Part shown: positions 34,967 through 45,382 of the stretch, in pieces
Numbering within the stretch: the stretch's first letter is position 1
Layout of the letters: every line of letters starts with the position of its first letter
Assembly (NCBI RefSeq): GCF_000382425.1
Contig: NZ_KB908305.1
Location: forward strand, 25,793-89,792
Length of the DNA stretch: 64,000 bases
DNA from: Empedobacter brevis NBRC 14943 = ATCC 43319
GTDB lineage: Bacteria; Bacteroidota; Bacteroidia; Flavobacteriales; Weeksellaceae
Reading direction: 5' to 3'
The notes under the pieces: model-generated
What the model was told of the DNA's origin: nothing
What the model saw: only the letters and a program-made list of their open reading frames with translations
Databases searched by the model: none
Translations under genes and position numbers: made by a program

Positions 34967-37306
34967 ATGGAAAACAATAAAAATTCTAAAACAAGCACGA
35001 CTTCTAAAGCAAAAAAGAAGTTCAATAGCTTTTCATTAGCCAAAAAAATAATTGTAACCATTTGGGTTCTGTTTTTTGGTGCAGTATTAGGTCTTTTCGG
35101 AATCTTTTGGGCTACATCTAACGGATGGTTAGGTGAAATCCCAAACGTACGTGATTTAGAAAACCCTGATATTTATGTTTCATCAGAAATTATTTCCTCT
35201 GATGGTGTTTTGCTGGATCGTTTCGAAGCGGAACGTAGAACTCCTGTAGATTACAAAGATTTACCTCCCCATTTGGTTGACGCTTTGTTAGCCAAAGAAG
35301 ACGTTCGTTTCTTTGATCATTCCGGTGTAGATATTAAAGCGGCTTTCCGTGCAATCTCTTCAGGTGGTGATTCCGGTGGTGGATCTACAATTACACAGCA
35401 GTTAGCAAAACAGTTGTATACAAAAGACCCTTCTTCAAATAAAGTAAAACGTGTTTTACAGAAATTAAAAGAATGGGTGACATCTGTCCAGTTAGAAAAA
35501 CTGTACACCAAAGAAGAGATTATTGCCATGTACTTCAATAAGTTCGACTTTATTTATGGTGCTAAAGGAATTGAATCTGCTTCTAAAGTATATTTCAATA
35601 AAACAACCAAGGAATTAAACTTAGACGAGGCAGCAACTTTGGTTTCTATGTTTCAAAATCCTGTTGCTTACAATCCTGTAAAATATCCTGACGTTTCTAC
35701 ACAAAAGAGGAATCTTGTATTGGATCAAATGATGAAATACAATAAAATTTCTCGTGCTGAAGGTGAAGCTGCAAAAGCGACTCCTTTAGTAACGGACAAA
35801 CAAGATATTATGAAGCATGATGATTCGCATTCTGCTTACTTTAAATCTGCTTTGAGAAAAGAAATCCAGGAATGGATGGTTGAATACGAAAAAGAAACTG
35901 GCAAATCTTACAACCTTGAAAAAGACGGATTAAAAATCTATGTTACTTTAGATTCGAGAATGCAGGCTATAGCTGAGGAAGCGGTAAGAAAACAATTAAA
36001 AGTGTTACAAGATCAATTCTTTGGAGAACAACGTGGACGTAGCTTAGCTCCTTTCTATAATATTTCAGCGGCTAAACGATTACAAATCTTTAAGCAAGCA
36101 ATGGTTCGTACGGATTTGTACAAAAAGATGAAAGCAGAAGGAAAATCGGAAGCTGAAATCGAAACTGTTTTTACAACTCCTCGTGACTCTGTTCAATTCT
36201 TTACATGGAATGGTATTCAGTACAAGAAAGGAAAAACTTTAATGGATTCAATTGAATACCACAAACATATTTTACAAGCAGGGTTAATGTCTATGGATCC
36301 AAAAGACGGGACTATTAAAGCTTGGGTTGGTGGAATTGATTGGAACTATTTCAAATTTGACCACGTAAAACAAGCTCGTCGTCAAGTTGGTTCTACTTTC
36401 AAACCTTTTGTATATGCAACAGCAATTAATCAATTAGGTTTAACACCTTGTCATACTGTTTCAAATGAAAGAATACCGGGAAAATGGTCTCCTCGTAATG
36501 CAAATGGACGTTACGGCGGTTCACAGGATTTAAGAACTGCTTTGGCTTATTCTACAAATATTGTGGCAGCACGTTTAATTATGCAAACAGGGACGGAACC
36601 TGTTATTCAAATGACACGAGATTTAGGAGTTGAATCTCCTATTGTTAATGATCCTACAATTGCATTAGGTTCAGCTGATTTATCTTTGTACGAAATGGTA
36701 GGAGCGATGAGTGCTTTTGCAAATGGAGGTATTTACATTAAACCTCAATTAATTTTAAGGATAGAAGATAAACAAGGAAAGGTTATCAAAGATTATACAC
36801 CAAAAACACGTGAAGTTGTAAACGAAAATGTAGCGTATACAATGATTGACCTGATGAAAGGTGTAGTTGATAGAGGTTCTGGAGCGCGATTGAGAAACCG
36901 TTATGGCCTGAATGCCGAAATCGCAGGTAAAACAGGAACAACAAACGAAAACTCTGACGGTTGGTTTATGGGACTTACGCCTAACTTGGTAACAGGTGTT
37001 TGGGTGGGTGCCGAAGACCGATTTGCTCACTTTGCAAGTACTGCAACCGGACAGGGAGCAAATACAGCTTTACCTATCTGGGCTTACTATATGCAAGGTG
37101 TATATAAAGAAGGAGGTAAATTTGGCGTAACTGCTGGAGATAAATTTGAAAAGCCAAAAGATATTGAAAAACATTGGGATTGTTCAAATACATATGGATT
37201 CCATCAGTATGATCAAATTTATGATCCGGGTCCGATTATCGAAGGAAGTGGTAGCGAAAGTGTCGGGGAAAATTATGAGATTCCTGATGAAAATAGTACC
37301 GAATAA
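34967..37306 (+). CDS. class A penicillin-binding protein 1A
   Basis: A 779-residue bifunctional peptidoglycan synthase. A cytoplasmic basic tail is followed by one membrane helix (about 27-50). The glycosyltransferase GT51 domain has EDVRFFDHSGVD and GGSTITQQLAKQLY. The transpeptidase domain carries the nucleophile Ser in RQVGSTFKPF, the SxN motif in AYSTNIV and the KTG motif in AGKTGTTNENSDGWFMG. The acidic C-terminus is short. It is the last gene of the PSP1-gldH operon, before a strong terminator. Confidence 0.95.
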   Translation: MENNKNSKTSTTSKAKKKFNSFSLAKKIIVTIWVLFFGAVLGLFGIFWATSNGWLGEIPNVRDLENPDIYVSSEIISSDGVLLDRFEAERRTPVDYKDLPPHLVDALLAKEDVRFFDHSGVDIKAAFRAISSGGDSGGGSTITQQLAKQLYTKDPSSNKVKRVLQKLKEWVTSVQLEKLYTKEEIIAMYFNKFDFIYGAKGIESASKVYFNKTTKELNLDEAATLVSMFQNPVAYNPVKYPDVSTQKRNLVLDQMMKYNKISRAEGEAAKATPLVTDKQDIMKHDDSHSAYFKSALRKEIQEWMVEYEKETGKSYNLEKDGLKIYVTLDSRMQAIAEEAVRKQLKVLQDQFFGEQRGRSLAPFYNISAAKRLQIFKQAMVRTDLYKKMKAEGKSEAEIETVFTTPRDSVQFFTWNGIQYKKGKTLMDSIEYHKHILQAGLMSMDPKDGTIKAWVGGIDWNYFKFDHVKQARRQVGSTFKPFVYATAINQLGLTPCHTVSNERIPGKWSPRNANGRYGGSQDLRTALAYSTNIVAARLIMQTGTEPVIQMTRDLGVESPIVNDPTIALGSADLSLYEMVGAMSAFANGGIYIKPQLILRIEDKQGKVIKDYTPKTREVVNENVAYTMIDLMKGVVDRGSGARLRNRYGLNAEIAGKTGTTNENSDGWFMGLTPNLVTGVWVGAEDRFAHFASTATGQGANTALPIWAYYMQGVYKEGGKFGVTAGDKFEKPKDIEKHWDCSNTYGFHQYDQIYDPGPIIEGSGSESVGENYEIPDENSTE

Positions 37307-37311
37307 TATAT

Positions 37312-37347
37312 AAAAAAACGACTCAAAAAAATTGAGTCGTTTTTTTA
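37312..37347. terminator. terminator after the PBP1A gene
   Basis: A perfect AAACGACTCAA hairpin with A and T runs on both sides is shared with the convergent small gene. Confidence 0.88.
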
Positions 37348-37353
37348 TTTCTT

Positions 37354-37563
37354 TCATTGATTATCTTCATTATCGAACCGATTGTATTCTTGTTGCTCCC
37401 GTTCCAGTTTTTTCTGATGTTGTTTTTTCTTAAAATCTCGGATTGTCATATAAATCAACAATACAACCAGTGCGGCTACCAAAAAATAATTGGCATAGGT
37501 AAAGATATTTGTAATCGTATCTGATACGACATCTTCCGGAGTTGTAACAACTTGCTCTTTCAT
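37354..37563 (-). CDS. small single-pass membrane protein
   Basis: A 69-residue protein with one membrane helix (about 27-45, YFLVAALVVLLIYMTI) followed by a strongly charged, Lys/Gln/Glu-rich cytoplasmic tail. It has no recognised domain. A good -7 box lies 19 bases upstream, which supports a real gene. Function unknown. Confidence 0.7.
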   Translation of the reverse strand: MKEQVVTTPEDVVSDTITNIFTYANYFLVAALVVLLIYMTIRDFKKKQHQKKLEREQQEYNRFDNEDNQ

Positions 37564-37581
37564 AAAAAAGGGGTTTACTTA

Positions 37582-37589
37582 CAAATGTA
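37582..37589 (-). promoter_or_regulatory. -7 box of the small membrane protein gene
   Basis: TACATTTG on the minus strand is a full match to TAnnTTTG, in the 33-bp gap before the GNAT gene. Confidence 0.5.
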
Positions 37590-37596
37590 CAAAAAA

Positions 37597-38130
37597 TCAT
37601 TCTTCATAAAATGCTGAAGGATATACAACCATTCCTGCACTATCTTTTAATGAATTTTCTTGTAACTCTATGGCCATGCAGTTTTCTTCCGGAACATCAA
37701 AAGGTAAACTAATTCCGAAATTACACGCTTTTTCATACCCAAATTTAGGGTAATAATCAGGATGTCCAAGTAGAATAATCGATTGATAATTCAATTCTTT
37801 TGCTTTCTTATGTGCAAATGTGATTAAGTTACTTCCGACTCCTTTTCCTTGAAATTCAGGAAGAACTGCAACCGGAGCCAAAGCCAGACCATCTGTTTGT
37901 TTCCGATTATTTTCAATCACAATCTTTGTCAGTAAAATATAACCCACTATTTTATTTTCGACTTCAGCTACCAAAGCCAATTCAGCAATAAAGCTGCCCG
38001 ATTTTCTTAATCGTTCAACTAAAAATTGTTCCTTATGATCGCTGTAAACTTCATTTTCAAAAGCTTTTTTAATCAAGTCAAAAACAATTTTATGATCATT
38101 TTCAGATTCTTTTCTAATGATTATATTCAT
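37597..38130 (-). CDS. GNAT-family N-acetyltransferase (YhbS-like)
   Basis: A 177-residue acetyltransferase. The acetyl-CoA-binding motif A is LAPVAVLPEFQGKGVGSNLI (about 85-104), and the later LLGHPDYYPKFGYEKA fits the YhbS-like subgroup. The substrate, a small amine or protein N-terminus, is not predictable. No signal peptide. Confidence 0.88.
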   Translation of the reverse strand: MNIIIRKESENDHKIVFDLIKKAFENEVYSDHKEQFLVERLRKSGSFIAELALVAEVENKIVGYILLTKIVIENNRKQTDGLALAPVAVLPEFQGKGVGSNLITFAHKKAKELNYQSIILLGHPDYYPKFGYEKACNFGISLPFDVPEENCMAIELQENSLKDSAGMVVYPSAFYEE

Positions 38131-38154
38131 TTTTCAAAAATAGTCAAACCAACT

Positions 38155-39357
38155 CTATTTTTTTGCTTTTTTACGGCGTCCCCACCAAATCATAAAACCT
38201 GTCACCGGTAAAGAAGCACAAATTAAACTTACAATGAAAGCGATAATTTTTGTTGGTAATCCTAGTATTGATCCCACATGAATATCATAATTGGCTCCGA
38301 TTACTTTTTCTCCAAAATTTTTATCTTTCGGATCATGTGTATGTAGTAATTCACCTGAATTTTCGTCAAAAATCAAGCTACTGCTGCTGTAATAAACTTG
38401 TTTTTTGTGCGCGACATAGACTTCAAAATTTGGATGTTCGTGATCATCCATGTGCTCATGGCCCAAATCTATCGAAAATCCATACGAATTCGGATATTTC
38501 ATTTTCACTGTTTCGATAACTTTATCTAAAGTAGACGCTGTTTTCAATTCAATCGGAGCTTTCGTTTTGATATGTGAAAAATCGGGATATTGGGTTTCGC
38601 CACCCGAAAAAATAACATAAATCGCTGCTTGAACAAAGAAAAAAGCATAAAATAAACCTGTAATAGAAAAAATTAAGGCAAAAATTGAGGAATAAAATCC
38701 TAAAATATTGTGTAGATCATAGTTTTTACGTTTCCATTTTTTGATGTTTTTCCAACGAAACCAAAAACGTTGTTTGCGAGCTGCTTTATTTTTTGGCCAC
38801 CACAAAATGATTCCACTAATCAGCATGAACACAAAGATAATAACCGGAATTCCGACAACATAAGTACCCCAACTCTGTTTGAGTAAAAAACTCCAGTGGA
38901 TCATTTTTACAATGTTAAAAAATCCGTTTTTTTCGTCGTAAACACGTAAAACTTTCCCTGAATATGGATTGACGTAAGCTTGTTTGTATATTGGAAATTC
39001 GTCAAAATAATTCCACGTATTGACATCATGTTCGTACCAATAGAACATATACGACATCTTTTTGTCTATCGGAATATTTACCCAATGGATTGGATAGTCT
39101 TCTTTTGTTTGCTCGTTAACTAATTTTTCTAATTGCCGAATAGGTAGAACCTGTTTGTTTTCTATGTTTTTTTCTTGATGATAAATAACATCTTTGCGTG
39201 CAATGTTCTCAAATTCATCTTTGAAAACATAGAGCGCTCCGGTTATTGAAATAATGAAAATCAATAAACCGATGAACAAGCCAAACCAGAGATGTAATTT
39301 GGCTGCCCACTTTTTTATAAAAGATGGTTTTTTTCGGGATTTTTTCTTTAAGATCAT
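38155..39357 (-). CDS. PepSY-associated membrane protein, iron-siderophore uptake partner
   Basis: A 400-residue inner-membrane protein with about four helices (near 20-42, 165-190, 215-240 and 372-392) and a large periplasmic PepSY region. It resembles PiuB/FoxB-type proteins thought to reduce imported ferric siderophores in the periplasm. It begins 5 bases after the siderophore receptor gene on the same strand, forming an iron-uptake operon. Function is inferred from family and linkage. Confidence 0.88.
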   Translation of the reverse strand: MILKKKSRKKPSFIKKWAAKLHLWFGLFIGLLIFIISITGALYVFKDEFENIARKDVIYHQEKNIENKQVLPIRQLEKLVNEQTKEDYPIHWVNIPIDKKMSYMFYWYEHDVNTWNYFDEFPIYKQAYVNPYSGKVLRVYDEKNGFFNIVKMIHWSFLLKQSWGTYVVGIPVIIFVFMLISGIILWWPKNKAARKQRFWFRWKNIKKWKRKNYDLHNILGFYSSIFALIFSITGLFYAFFFVQAAIYVIFSGGETQYPDFSHIKTKAPIELKTASTLDKVIETVKMKYPNSYGFSIDLGHEHMDDHEHPNFEVYVAHKKQVYYSSSSLIFDENSGELLHTHDPKDKNFGEKVIGANYDIHVGSILGLPTKIIAFIVSLICASLPVTGFMIWWGRRKKAKK

Positions 39358-39362
39358 CCTTA

Positions 39363-41546
39363 TTAGAATTTAAATGTGAAACTACCCGAAACATTCATCA
39401 ATTGTTGCGGATTTGCAGTTGTATAACCAATCCAATAATGTTCGTTTGTTAAGTTATCAACTTTTACACCTATTCTAAATTTTTGAGCATCGTAGAAAGC
39501 ATTCGCATTCAAGATGAAATATTCTGGTAAGAAAAAAGTACTATTTATTTGATTTTTGCTTGCATAATTTCCTCCTATTCCAAAACCAAAACCTTTTAAA
39601 GTTCCATCTAAAAATTGATAACTCGCATTGAAATTAGCTAACCATTCAGACCCAGCAGTTGTTGGCCTTGTTCCGGTTAAAGATTCATCAACTGGATTTT
39701 CTGTAATTTTTGCATTATTGAAAGCTAATCCTCCTATTATAGAAAAGCCTTTTACTAAATAAGCATTTACCTCTAACTCTACACCTTCACTTCTAACTTT
39801 ACCAGATTGAGATTGTACAGATTGAAAAGCTTCTGTGTATTCGCCTGTATAAAGCAAAGAGTTTTTAACATTAATATTATAGTAGCTTAATGTCGCATTT
39901 ATTTTTTGATTAAAAATATTCATTTTCAATCCTCCCTCGAACTGATTCGCTCTCTCAGGATCAGAAAGCGCAATACTCCCATCTTTATCTATTGTATAAT
40001 ATCCGTTGCTTTTGAAACTGTTTTGGTAATTACCAAAAATCGAAAATTTACTCGGAATGATTTCATAAACAGCTCCAAATTTCGGAGACCAAGCTGATTG
40101 ATTGTACGCTTTTGTTTCATTACTATATAATACCCCCGCTTTCGAATCATTACTTTCGTATCGAACAGAAGCTAATATATTCAAGCCCTCTATTGGTGTA
40201 AAAACATTCGAAATATAAGCACTATAGGTATTTAATTCTCCAGAAATTGGATATCTCCCTATACCTGTAGAATTATTATACTTATCTTGTAATGTCTGAT
40301 TATTCATTGTAGAGTAGTCTCCTCCACTGAAAGAAACCCAATCGTAGTCTGTAGACAAGAACATTTGTTGATCTTTCGTATTCATATAATCAAAACCCAC
40401 AACTGTTCTATTTCTCATTTTTCCAAAACTATAATCAAAATTGAAATTTTGTTGAACCTGAAAATATTTCTTTTTACTGTCTCTTGTTGATTGATCTGCT
40501 CTCATAATTCCTAATTCTGTGTCTGTAGCAACTTCTGTAAACTTACTTTTAGGAGCTACATAAAAATAAGGGCTAAAACCATTTGATTGAGAATATGCAT
40601 TACTGATATTAGTAGAAGATTTTATATGATTATTAATCCCATAATTTATTTGTCCAAATAAATTCCTAACTCTAGATTTTGCTTTCAAACCATCCCCAAC
40701 ATAGGATTGTTTATAATCTAAACCAAGTACTCGCTCAACATCGTTCATATTATTAATACCAAGTTCCGGGACTCCTGTAAGATAAAAGAACATCTGCTCT
40801 GCCATTGCTTTATTCTCATACATCTCAAAATCTACATTGATCTCCAAACGATCATTAGGTTTATAACGTAAAGATGGCGTAAATGCTAAATATTCATTAC
40901 CCACATCTCTCTTTTGAAAAGTTCCTGTATTTGTGTAAGCTGTATTTATTCTGAATAATAATTTATTATCATTTGTTACAGGAGCATTAATATCTGCTGA
41001 AGCTCGATAAAAGTTATAACTTCCTCCAGCAATAGTAACAGCACCATCAAAATTTTCATGTGGTCTTTTGGTGATTCGATTGACAACTCCTCCATAAGAA
41101 GTCACATTACTCCCAAACATTGTTGCAGAGGGCCCTTTTAAAATCTCCAAACGTTCTAGATTTACTCCATCAATAGTTGTTGAAACTGGAGCTACTAAAC
41201 CATTACGTAAAGAATTGTTAGAAACAAAACCTCTTAAAGTAACAAAAGCTCCTCCATCCCCAGATCTACCTGTAGAATTCCACATTTTTTGTAAACCTGT
41301 TATATTTCTATAAGCATCATCAACTGTAAAAATAACTTGGTGCTCTAAAACAGATTTATCAATACTAGAAAAAACTTGAGGATTCTCTATAAACTTTAAA
41401 GGCATCTTGTTAGACGTCTCTGTATCTTTTTTTATAAAAGTGTTGATAATTACTTCTCCTAAAGTATTTGTCTGAATAGAATCTTTTTCTTGCGCAAAGC
41501 TAATTGATGCGTATAATAGTGAAAGTAAAAATGTTACCTTTTTCAT
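39363..41546 (-). CDS. TonB-dependent siderophore receptor
   Basis: A 727-residue outer-membrane receptor. I start it at MKKVTFLLSLLYASISFAQ, which is a clean signal peptide; the open frame extends six codons upstream only to a TTG. The plug domain contains LKGPSATMFGSNVTSYGGVVNRITKRP. A 22-strand barrel ends in the terminal Phe (FTFKF) required by the assembly machinery. It lacks a CarboxypepD-like N-terminal domain, unlike many nutrient receptors of this phylum, and fits the FhuA/FoxA siderophore class. The PepSY gene follows in the same operon. Iron repression is likely, but I could not confirm a Fur box. Confidence 0.92.
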   Translation of the reverse strand: MKKVTFLLSLLYASISFAQEKDSIQTNTLGEVIINTFIKKDTETSNKMPLKFIENPQVFSSIDKSVLEHQVIFTVDDAYRNITGLQKMWNSTGRSGDGGAFVTLRGFVSNNSLRNGLVAPVSTTIDGVNLERLEILKGPSATMFGSNVTSYGGVVNRITKRPHENFDGAVTIAGGSYNFYRASADINAPVTNDNKLLFRINTAYTNTGTFQKRDVGNEYLAFTPSLRYKPNDRLEINVDFEMYENKAMAEQMFFYLTGVPELGINNMNDVERVLGLDYKQSYVGDGLKAKSRVRNLFGQINYGINNHIKSSTNISNAYSQSNGFSPYFYVAPKSKFTEVATDTELGIMRADQSTRDSKKKYFQVQQNFNFDYSFGKMRNRTVVGFDYMNTKDQQMFLSTDYDWVSFSGGDYSTMNNQTLQDKYNNSTGIGRYPISGELNTYSAYISNVFTPIEGLNILASVRYESNDSKAGVLYSNETKAYNQSAWSPKFGAVYEIIPSKFSIFGNYQNSFKSNGYYTIDKDGSIALSDPERANQFEGGLKMNIFNQKINATLSYYNINVKNSLLYTGEYTEAFQSVQSQSGKVRSEGVELEVNAYLVKGFSIIGGLAFNNAKITENPVDESLTGTRPTTAGSEWLANFNASYQFLDGTLKGFGFGIGGNYASKNQINSTFFLPEYFILNANAFYDAQKFRIGVKVDNLTNEHYWIGYTTANPQQLMNVSGSFTFKF

Positions 41547-41695
41547 TGCTAAAAATTTCAGCAAATGTATTTTATTATTTTAATTTGTTCTAAATTAATT
41601 TAATAGTATTTTATGATAGTTCTACTTCCAAATTATAACAGAATTTTATAATCATTTTTTAGAAAGAGGAAAAACATAAATTGTAGAACATATCG

Positions 41696-41703
41696 TATCT
41701 TTG
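41696..41703 (+). promoter_or_regulatory. -7 box of metG
   Basis: TATCTTTG matches TAnnTTTG, 21 bases upstream of the ATG at 41725. It overlaps the TTG at 41701 that would be the alternative start, which argues for the ATG. Confidence 0.5.
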
Positions 41704-41724
41704 TCGCTTATAGATTATAAGCAA

Positions 41725-43761
41725 ATGAGTCATCCAAAAAGATATACGATTACAGCGGCATTACCATACGCTAACGGGCCATTACACATTGGTCATATGG
41801 CGGGTGTTTATGTTCCGTCTGATATTTACGCGCGTTTTCTAAGAAGAAAAGGGCAAGATGTTGCCTTTATAGGAGGTTCTGATGAACACGGAATTCCGAT
41901 TACAATTCGTGCGAAAAAAGAAGGTGTAACACCACAGGATATTGTTGATCGTTACCACGAAAATATCAAGAATACACTGAATAATTTTGGCGTAACATTC
42001 GATATTTATTCTCGTACAACCTCAGCTAAGCATCGAGAAGTTGCGCAAGATTTTTTCAAAACCTTATACGACAACAATAAATTTACAGAGGACGTTACCG
42101 AACAATTCTACGACGAAGATGCTCACGAGTTCTTAGCAGACCGCTACATTAGAGGAGAATGCCCAAAATGTGGAAATCCTGATGCGTACGGAGATCAATG
42201 TGAGAAATGTGGGTCAACCCTAAGTCCGGAAGAGTTAATCAACCCTCGTTCTGCTTTATCCGGGAATACACCAATTAAAAAAGAAACAAAAAACTGGTAT
42301 TTGCCTTTGGACCAATACCAGGACTTCTTATCAAAATGGATTTTAGAAGGTCATAAAAATGATTGGAAATCGAGTGTTTACGGCCAAGTTAAGTCTTGGT
42401 TAGATGATGGGTTAAAACCACGCGCCATGACACGTGATTTAAACTGGGGTATTCCAGTTCCTGTAGAAGGTGCAGAAGGAAAAGTCATGTATGTTTGGTT
42501 TGATGCGCCAATCGGTTACATTTCTTTCACCCAAGAATGGGCAGAGAAAAATGGTAAAAACTGGAAAGATTATTGGCAAAATGAGGAAACAAAATTGGTT
42601 CATTTCATCGGAAAAGATAACATTGTTTTCCATTGTATTATTTTCCCTACCATGATGAAAGCGCATGGAGAGTACATTATGCCTGATAATGTCCCTGCAA
42701 ACGAATTCCTTAATTTAGAAGATGATAAAATTTCAACTTCTCGTAACTGGGCGGTTTGGGCGCATGAATATTTAGAAGATTTCCCGGGACAACAGGATAC
42801 TTTGCGTTATGTTTTGACGGCTAATATGCCCGAAAATAAAGACAATAACTTTACTTGGAAAGATTTTCAAACCAAAAACAACTCTGAATTAGTTGGTATT
42901 TTAGGAAACTTTATCAACCGTGTAATGGTTTTATCGCATAAATATTACGAAGGAATTGTCCCTGAAAAAACAATTGAGTTTGAAGAATTAACGGAAATAA
43001 AATATTTTGCAAAACGCATTTCTGCTCATATCGAAAAATATGAATTCCGTGCTGCTTTAACAGAATACATGAACTTAGCCCGCCTTGGAAATCAGTTTTT
43101 ACAAGCTCAAGAACCTTGGAAAAAAGCGGATGATCCGGAAGCTGTAAAAGGAATTATGTACACGGCTACTCAGATTGCAGCTTCATTAGCTCAATTAGGA
43201 GAGCCATTTATTCCATTTGCTTCGGAAAAAATGTTAACCATGATGAACTTAGAAAAAATGAGTTGGGACGATTTAGAGTCGACAGATGACTTTATACCAA
43301 CAGGACATCAATTGGGTCAATCTGAATTAATTTTTGCAAAAATTGAGGATGAAGCAATCGAAGCACAAATCAATAAATTAAACGAAAGTAAAGTCAAAAA
43401 TAATATGACAAATCCAAATGCAGCACCTCAAAAAGAATTGATTTCTTTTGATGATTTTCAAAAAATGGACATCCGTATCGGGACTATTTTAGAAGCGAAA
43501 AAAGTTGAAAAAGCAGACAAATTATTCGAACTTAAAGTAGATACAGGAATGGACGTTCGTACAATAGTTTCTGGAATCGCTGAGCATTTTACATTAGAGG
43601 AAATAGTAGGAAAACAAGCCATGGTTTTAGCAAATTTAGCGCCTCGTAAAATTCGCGGAATCGAATCGAACGGAATGTTATTATTTGCAGATAAAGCAGA
43701 TGGTAAATTAACCTTTGTAAATCCGGAAGAAGAGACTCCTAACGGTGTTCAAGTTGGATAA
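41725..43761 (+). CDS. metG: methionyl-tRNA synthetase
   Basis: A 678-residue class I synthetase charging tRNA-Met. The HIGH motif is in [15 protein letters not shown] (about 12-26). The zinc knuckle is [19 protein letters not shown] (about 145-163). The KMSKS equivalent is KISTSRNW, usual for this group. A C-terminal EMAP/Trbp111-like tRNA-binding domain (about 570-678, [24 protein letters not shown]) is present. The ATG at 41725 is chosen over an upstream TTG because the promoter -7 box overlaps the latter. Confidence 0.97.
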   Translation: MSHPKRYTITAALPYANGPLHIGHMAGVYVPSDIYARFLRRKGQDVAFIGGSDEHGIPITIRAKKEGVTPQDIVDRYHENIKNTLNNFGVTFDIYSRTTSAKHREVAQDFFKTLYDNNKFTEDVTEQFYDEDAHEFLADRYIRGECPKCGNPDAYGDQCEKCGSTLSPEELINPRSALSGNTPIKKETKNWYLPLDQYQDFLSKWILEGHKNDWKSSVYGQVKSWLDDGLKPRAMTRDLNWGIPVPVEGAEGKVMYVWFDAPIGYISFTQEWAEKNGKNWKDYWQNEETKLVHFIGKDNIVFHCIIFPTMMKAHGEYIMPDNVPANEFLNLEDDKISTSRNWAVWAHEYLEDFPGQQDTLRYVLTANMPENKDNNFTWKDFQTKNNSELVGILGNFINRVMVLSHKYYEGIVPEKTIEFEELTEIKYFAKRISAHIEKYEFRAALTEYMNLARLGNQFLQAQEPWKKADDPEAVKGIMYTATQIAASLAQLGEPFIPFASEKMLTMMNLEKMSWDDLESTDDFIPTGHQLGQSELIFAKIEDEAIEAQINKLNESKVKNNMTNPNAAPQKELISFDDFQKMDIRIGTILEAKKVEKADKLFELKVDTGMDVRTIVSGIAEHFTLEEIVGKQAMVLANLAPRKIRGIESNGMLLFADKADGKLTFVNPEEETPNGVQVG

Positions 43762-43794
43762 ACTTCAATTTTAGAATAAGTATTGAGATATTAG

Positions 43795-43821
43795 AAAGCC
43801 ACTTCTTACGAAGTGGCTTTT
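43795..43821. terminator. terminator after metG
   Basis: A perfect AAAGCCACTTC hairpin with a 4-base loop, between the convergent metG and SPFH genes. Confidence 0.85.
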
Positions 43822-43836
43822 ATGTGATAAATTATT

Positions 43837-44808
43837 TTAAGGGTTTTGTGGAAAAGTAAACGAATCACCTAGGTTTGGTTTATTTCCTCGTTGTGTCGGA
43901 ACCTCTTCTTTCTTGATTTGATGCTCATTCAGCTCATGTGCAGCCGTGAAAGAAGTCACCATGGTATTTAGCATTTCTGAAGCTGCTGTTGGCGAGTTAG
44001 GCAACAAGACCAGCTTACTTCCGGATTTCTCTCCAATCGCTTGTAATGTATCATAATGCTGCGTAACAACAATCAAAGCAGAAGCTTCCTGAGAAGTAAT
44101 TCCTGCACCATTTAAAACATCGACAGATTCTAATAATCCTTTTGCAATTTCGCGTCGTTGATCTGCAATACCCTGCCCCTGCAAACGTTTCGATTCTGCT
44201 TCGGCTCTGGCTTTTTCGACAATCAAAATACGTGCTGCATCTCCTTCGTATTGAGCAGCTAGTTTTTCACGTTCAGCTGCATTAATACGGTTCATCGCAT
44301 GTTTCACTTGTTCATCAGGATCAATATCCGTTACCAACGTTTTAATAATTTCGTAACCATACGAATTCATCGCTTCTTGCAATTCACTTTTTACGGCAAT
44401 TGCAATATCATCTTTCTTCTCGAAGACATCATCCAAACGAAGTTTTGGCACCTCAGCGCGGACAACATCAAAAACGAACGACGTAATCTGAGTATAAGGG
44501 TTATCTAATTTGTAGAACGCATCGTAAACTTGCGTTTTTATAACTTGATATTGAACAGATATTTTCAACCGAACAAATACATCGTCTTTTGTTTTCGTTT
44601 CCACCACAACATCCAATTGTTGAATTTTTAATGATACTTTTCCTGAAATTCTATCTACAATTGGAATTTTGAACTGTAACCCAGGGTTGCGAATACTATG
44701 AAACTTTCCGAAACGCTCAATCACAATAGCTGTTTGTTGTTTGACCGTAAAAATAAATAAGAACAAAATAATTATTCCAAAAAACAGTATGATACCTAAA
44801 TATCCCAT
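43837..44808 (-). CDS. SPFH/Band 7 (stomatin-like) membrane protein
   Basis: A 323-residue inner-membrane protein. One N-terminal helix (LGIILFFGIIILFLFIF) is followed by the SPFH domain (AIVIERFGKFHSIRNPGLQFKIPIVD) and a long Ala/Glu-rich coiled coil (INAAEREKLAAQYEGDAARI). Such proteins form membrane microdomain scaffolds and often control proteases. I start at MGYLGIILFF, since the longer frame begins with a TTG inside the upstream gene's terminator. Function beyond scaffolding is not predictable. Confidence 0.88.
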   Translation of the reverse strand: MGYLGIILFFGIIILFLFIFTVKQQTAIVIERFGKFHSIRNPGLQFKIPIVDRISGKVSLKIQQLDVVVETKTKDDVFVRLKISVQYQVIKTQVYDAFYKLDNPYTQITSFVFDVVRAEVPKLRLDDVFEKKDDIAIAVKSELQEAMNSYGYEIIKTLVTDIDPDEQVKHAMNRINAAEREKLAAQYEGDAARILIVEKARAEAESKRLQGQGIADQRREIAKGLLESVDVLNGAGITSQEASALIVVTQHYDTLQAIGEKSGSKLVLLPNSPTAASEMLNTMVTSFTAAHELNEHQIKKEEVPTQRGNKPNLGDSFTFPQNP

Positions 44809-44851
44809 AAGTTTTAGTGTTTTTGAATTTGTTGGATTAAGATACAAAAAA

Positions 44852-44882
44852 ATTAGGAATGTTAACTTATAACATTCCTAAT
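44852..44882 (-). terminator. terminator overlapping the stop codon of the SufT-like gene
   Basis: A perfect 13-bp stem (44852-44864 with 44870-44882) with a 5-base loop is followed on the minus strand by seven T. The TAA stop of the gene (44867-44869) lies in the loop. Confidence 0.8.
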
Positions 44883-45193
44883 TCAAATTTCGCTTCTTCA
44901 CTCATCATATCCCTATCCCAAGGTGGATCGAACGTAATTTCTACATAACATTTGGTTACATATTCTATCTCTTCGACACGTTGTTCTACCTCTACAGGTA
45001 AACTTTCCGCAACAGGACAGTTTGGAGAAGTAAGGGTCATGGTAACTTTTACCTCACCATCTGCATTTACCTCAGCATCGTATACCAATCCCAATTCATA
45101 TATATCAACCGGAATCTCCGGATCAAAAACGGTTTTGAATTTTTCAACCAGTTTTTCTCCAATCGAATCTAATTGTTCTTCTGTTAATGCCAT
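44867..45193 (-). CDS. SufT/MIP18-family (DUF59) iron-sulfur assembly protein
   Basis: A 108-residue protein of the MIP18/DUF59 family, which helps mature iron-sulfur proteins. It has the family core VFDPEIPVDIYELGLVYD and the conserved MTLTSPNCPVAESLP with the reactive Cys, plus VEITFDPPWDRDMMSEEAKFELGML at the end. It is monocistronic, with its own -7 box and terminator. Confidence 0.9.
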   Translation of the reverse strand: MALTEEQLDSIGEKLVEKFKTVFDPEIPVDIYELGLVYDAEVNADGEVKVTMTLTSPNCPVAESLPVEVEQRVEEIEYVTKCYVEITFDPPWDRDMMSEEAKFELGML

Positions 45194-45213
45194 TGTTTCA
45201 ATTCTTAATGGTA

Positions 45214-45221
45214 CAAATGTA
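45214..45221 (-). promoter_or_regulatory. -7 box of the SufT-like gene
   Basis: TACATTTG on the minus strand is a full consensus match, 20 bases upstream of the ATG. Confidence 0.5.
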
Positions 45222-45298
45222 CAAATACTTTATCTTACGTGGAATTTTTCTAAATAACTATTTTTAATGGTTTAAAATAAAATAGTTATTGGAAACGA

Positions 45299-45333
45299 AA
45301 ATCGCTTCTTTGGAGAACCCAAAAAAGCGATTT
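45299..45333 (-). terminator. probable terminator of the receptor/beta-helix operon
   Basis: An AAATCGCTT/AAGCGATTT inverted repeat lies about 50 bases after the stop of the beta-helix lipoprotein gene. The T-run is short, so efficiency is uncertain. Confidence 0.45.
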
Positions 45334-45382
45334 ACAAACACGAAGAACTTTTTTATAAGAAAAGTTTTATCATTATGGAGAA

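Noticed and set aside
41547..41640. A Fur box before the siderophore receptor gene
   Set aside because: AT-rich partial palindromes such as TTCTAAATTAATTTAATAG are present, but this genome is so AT-rich that the match is not convincing.
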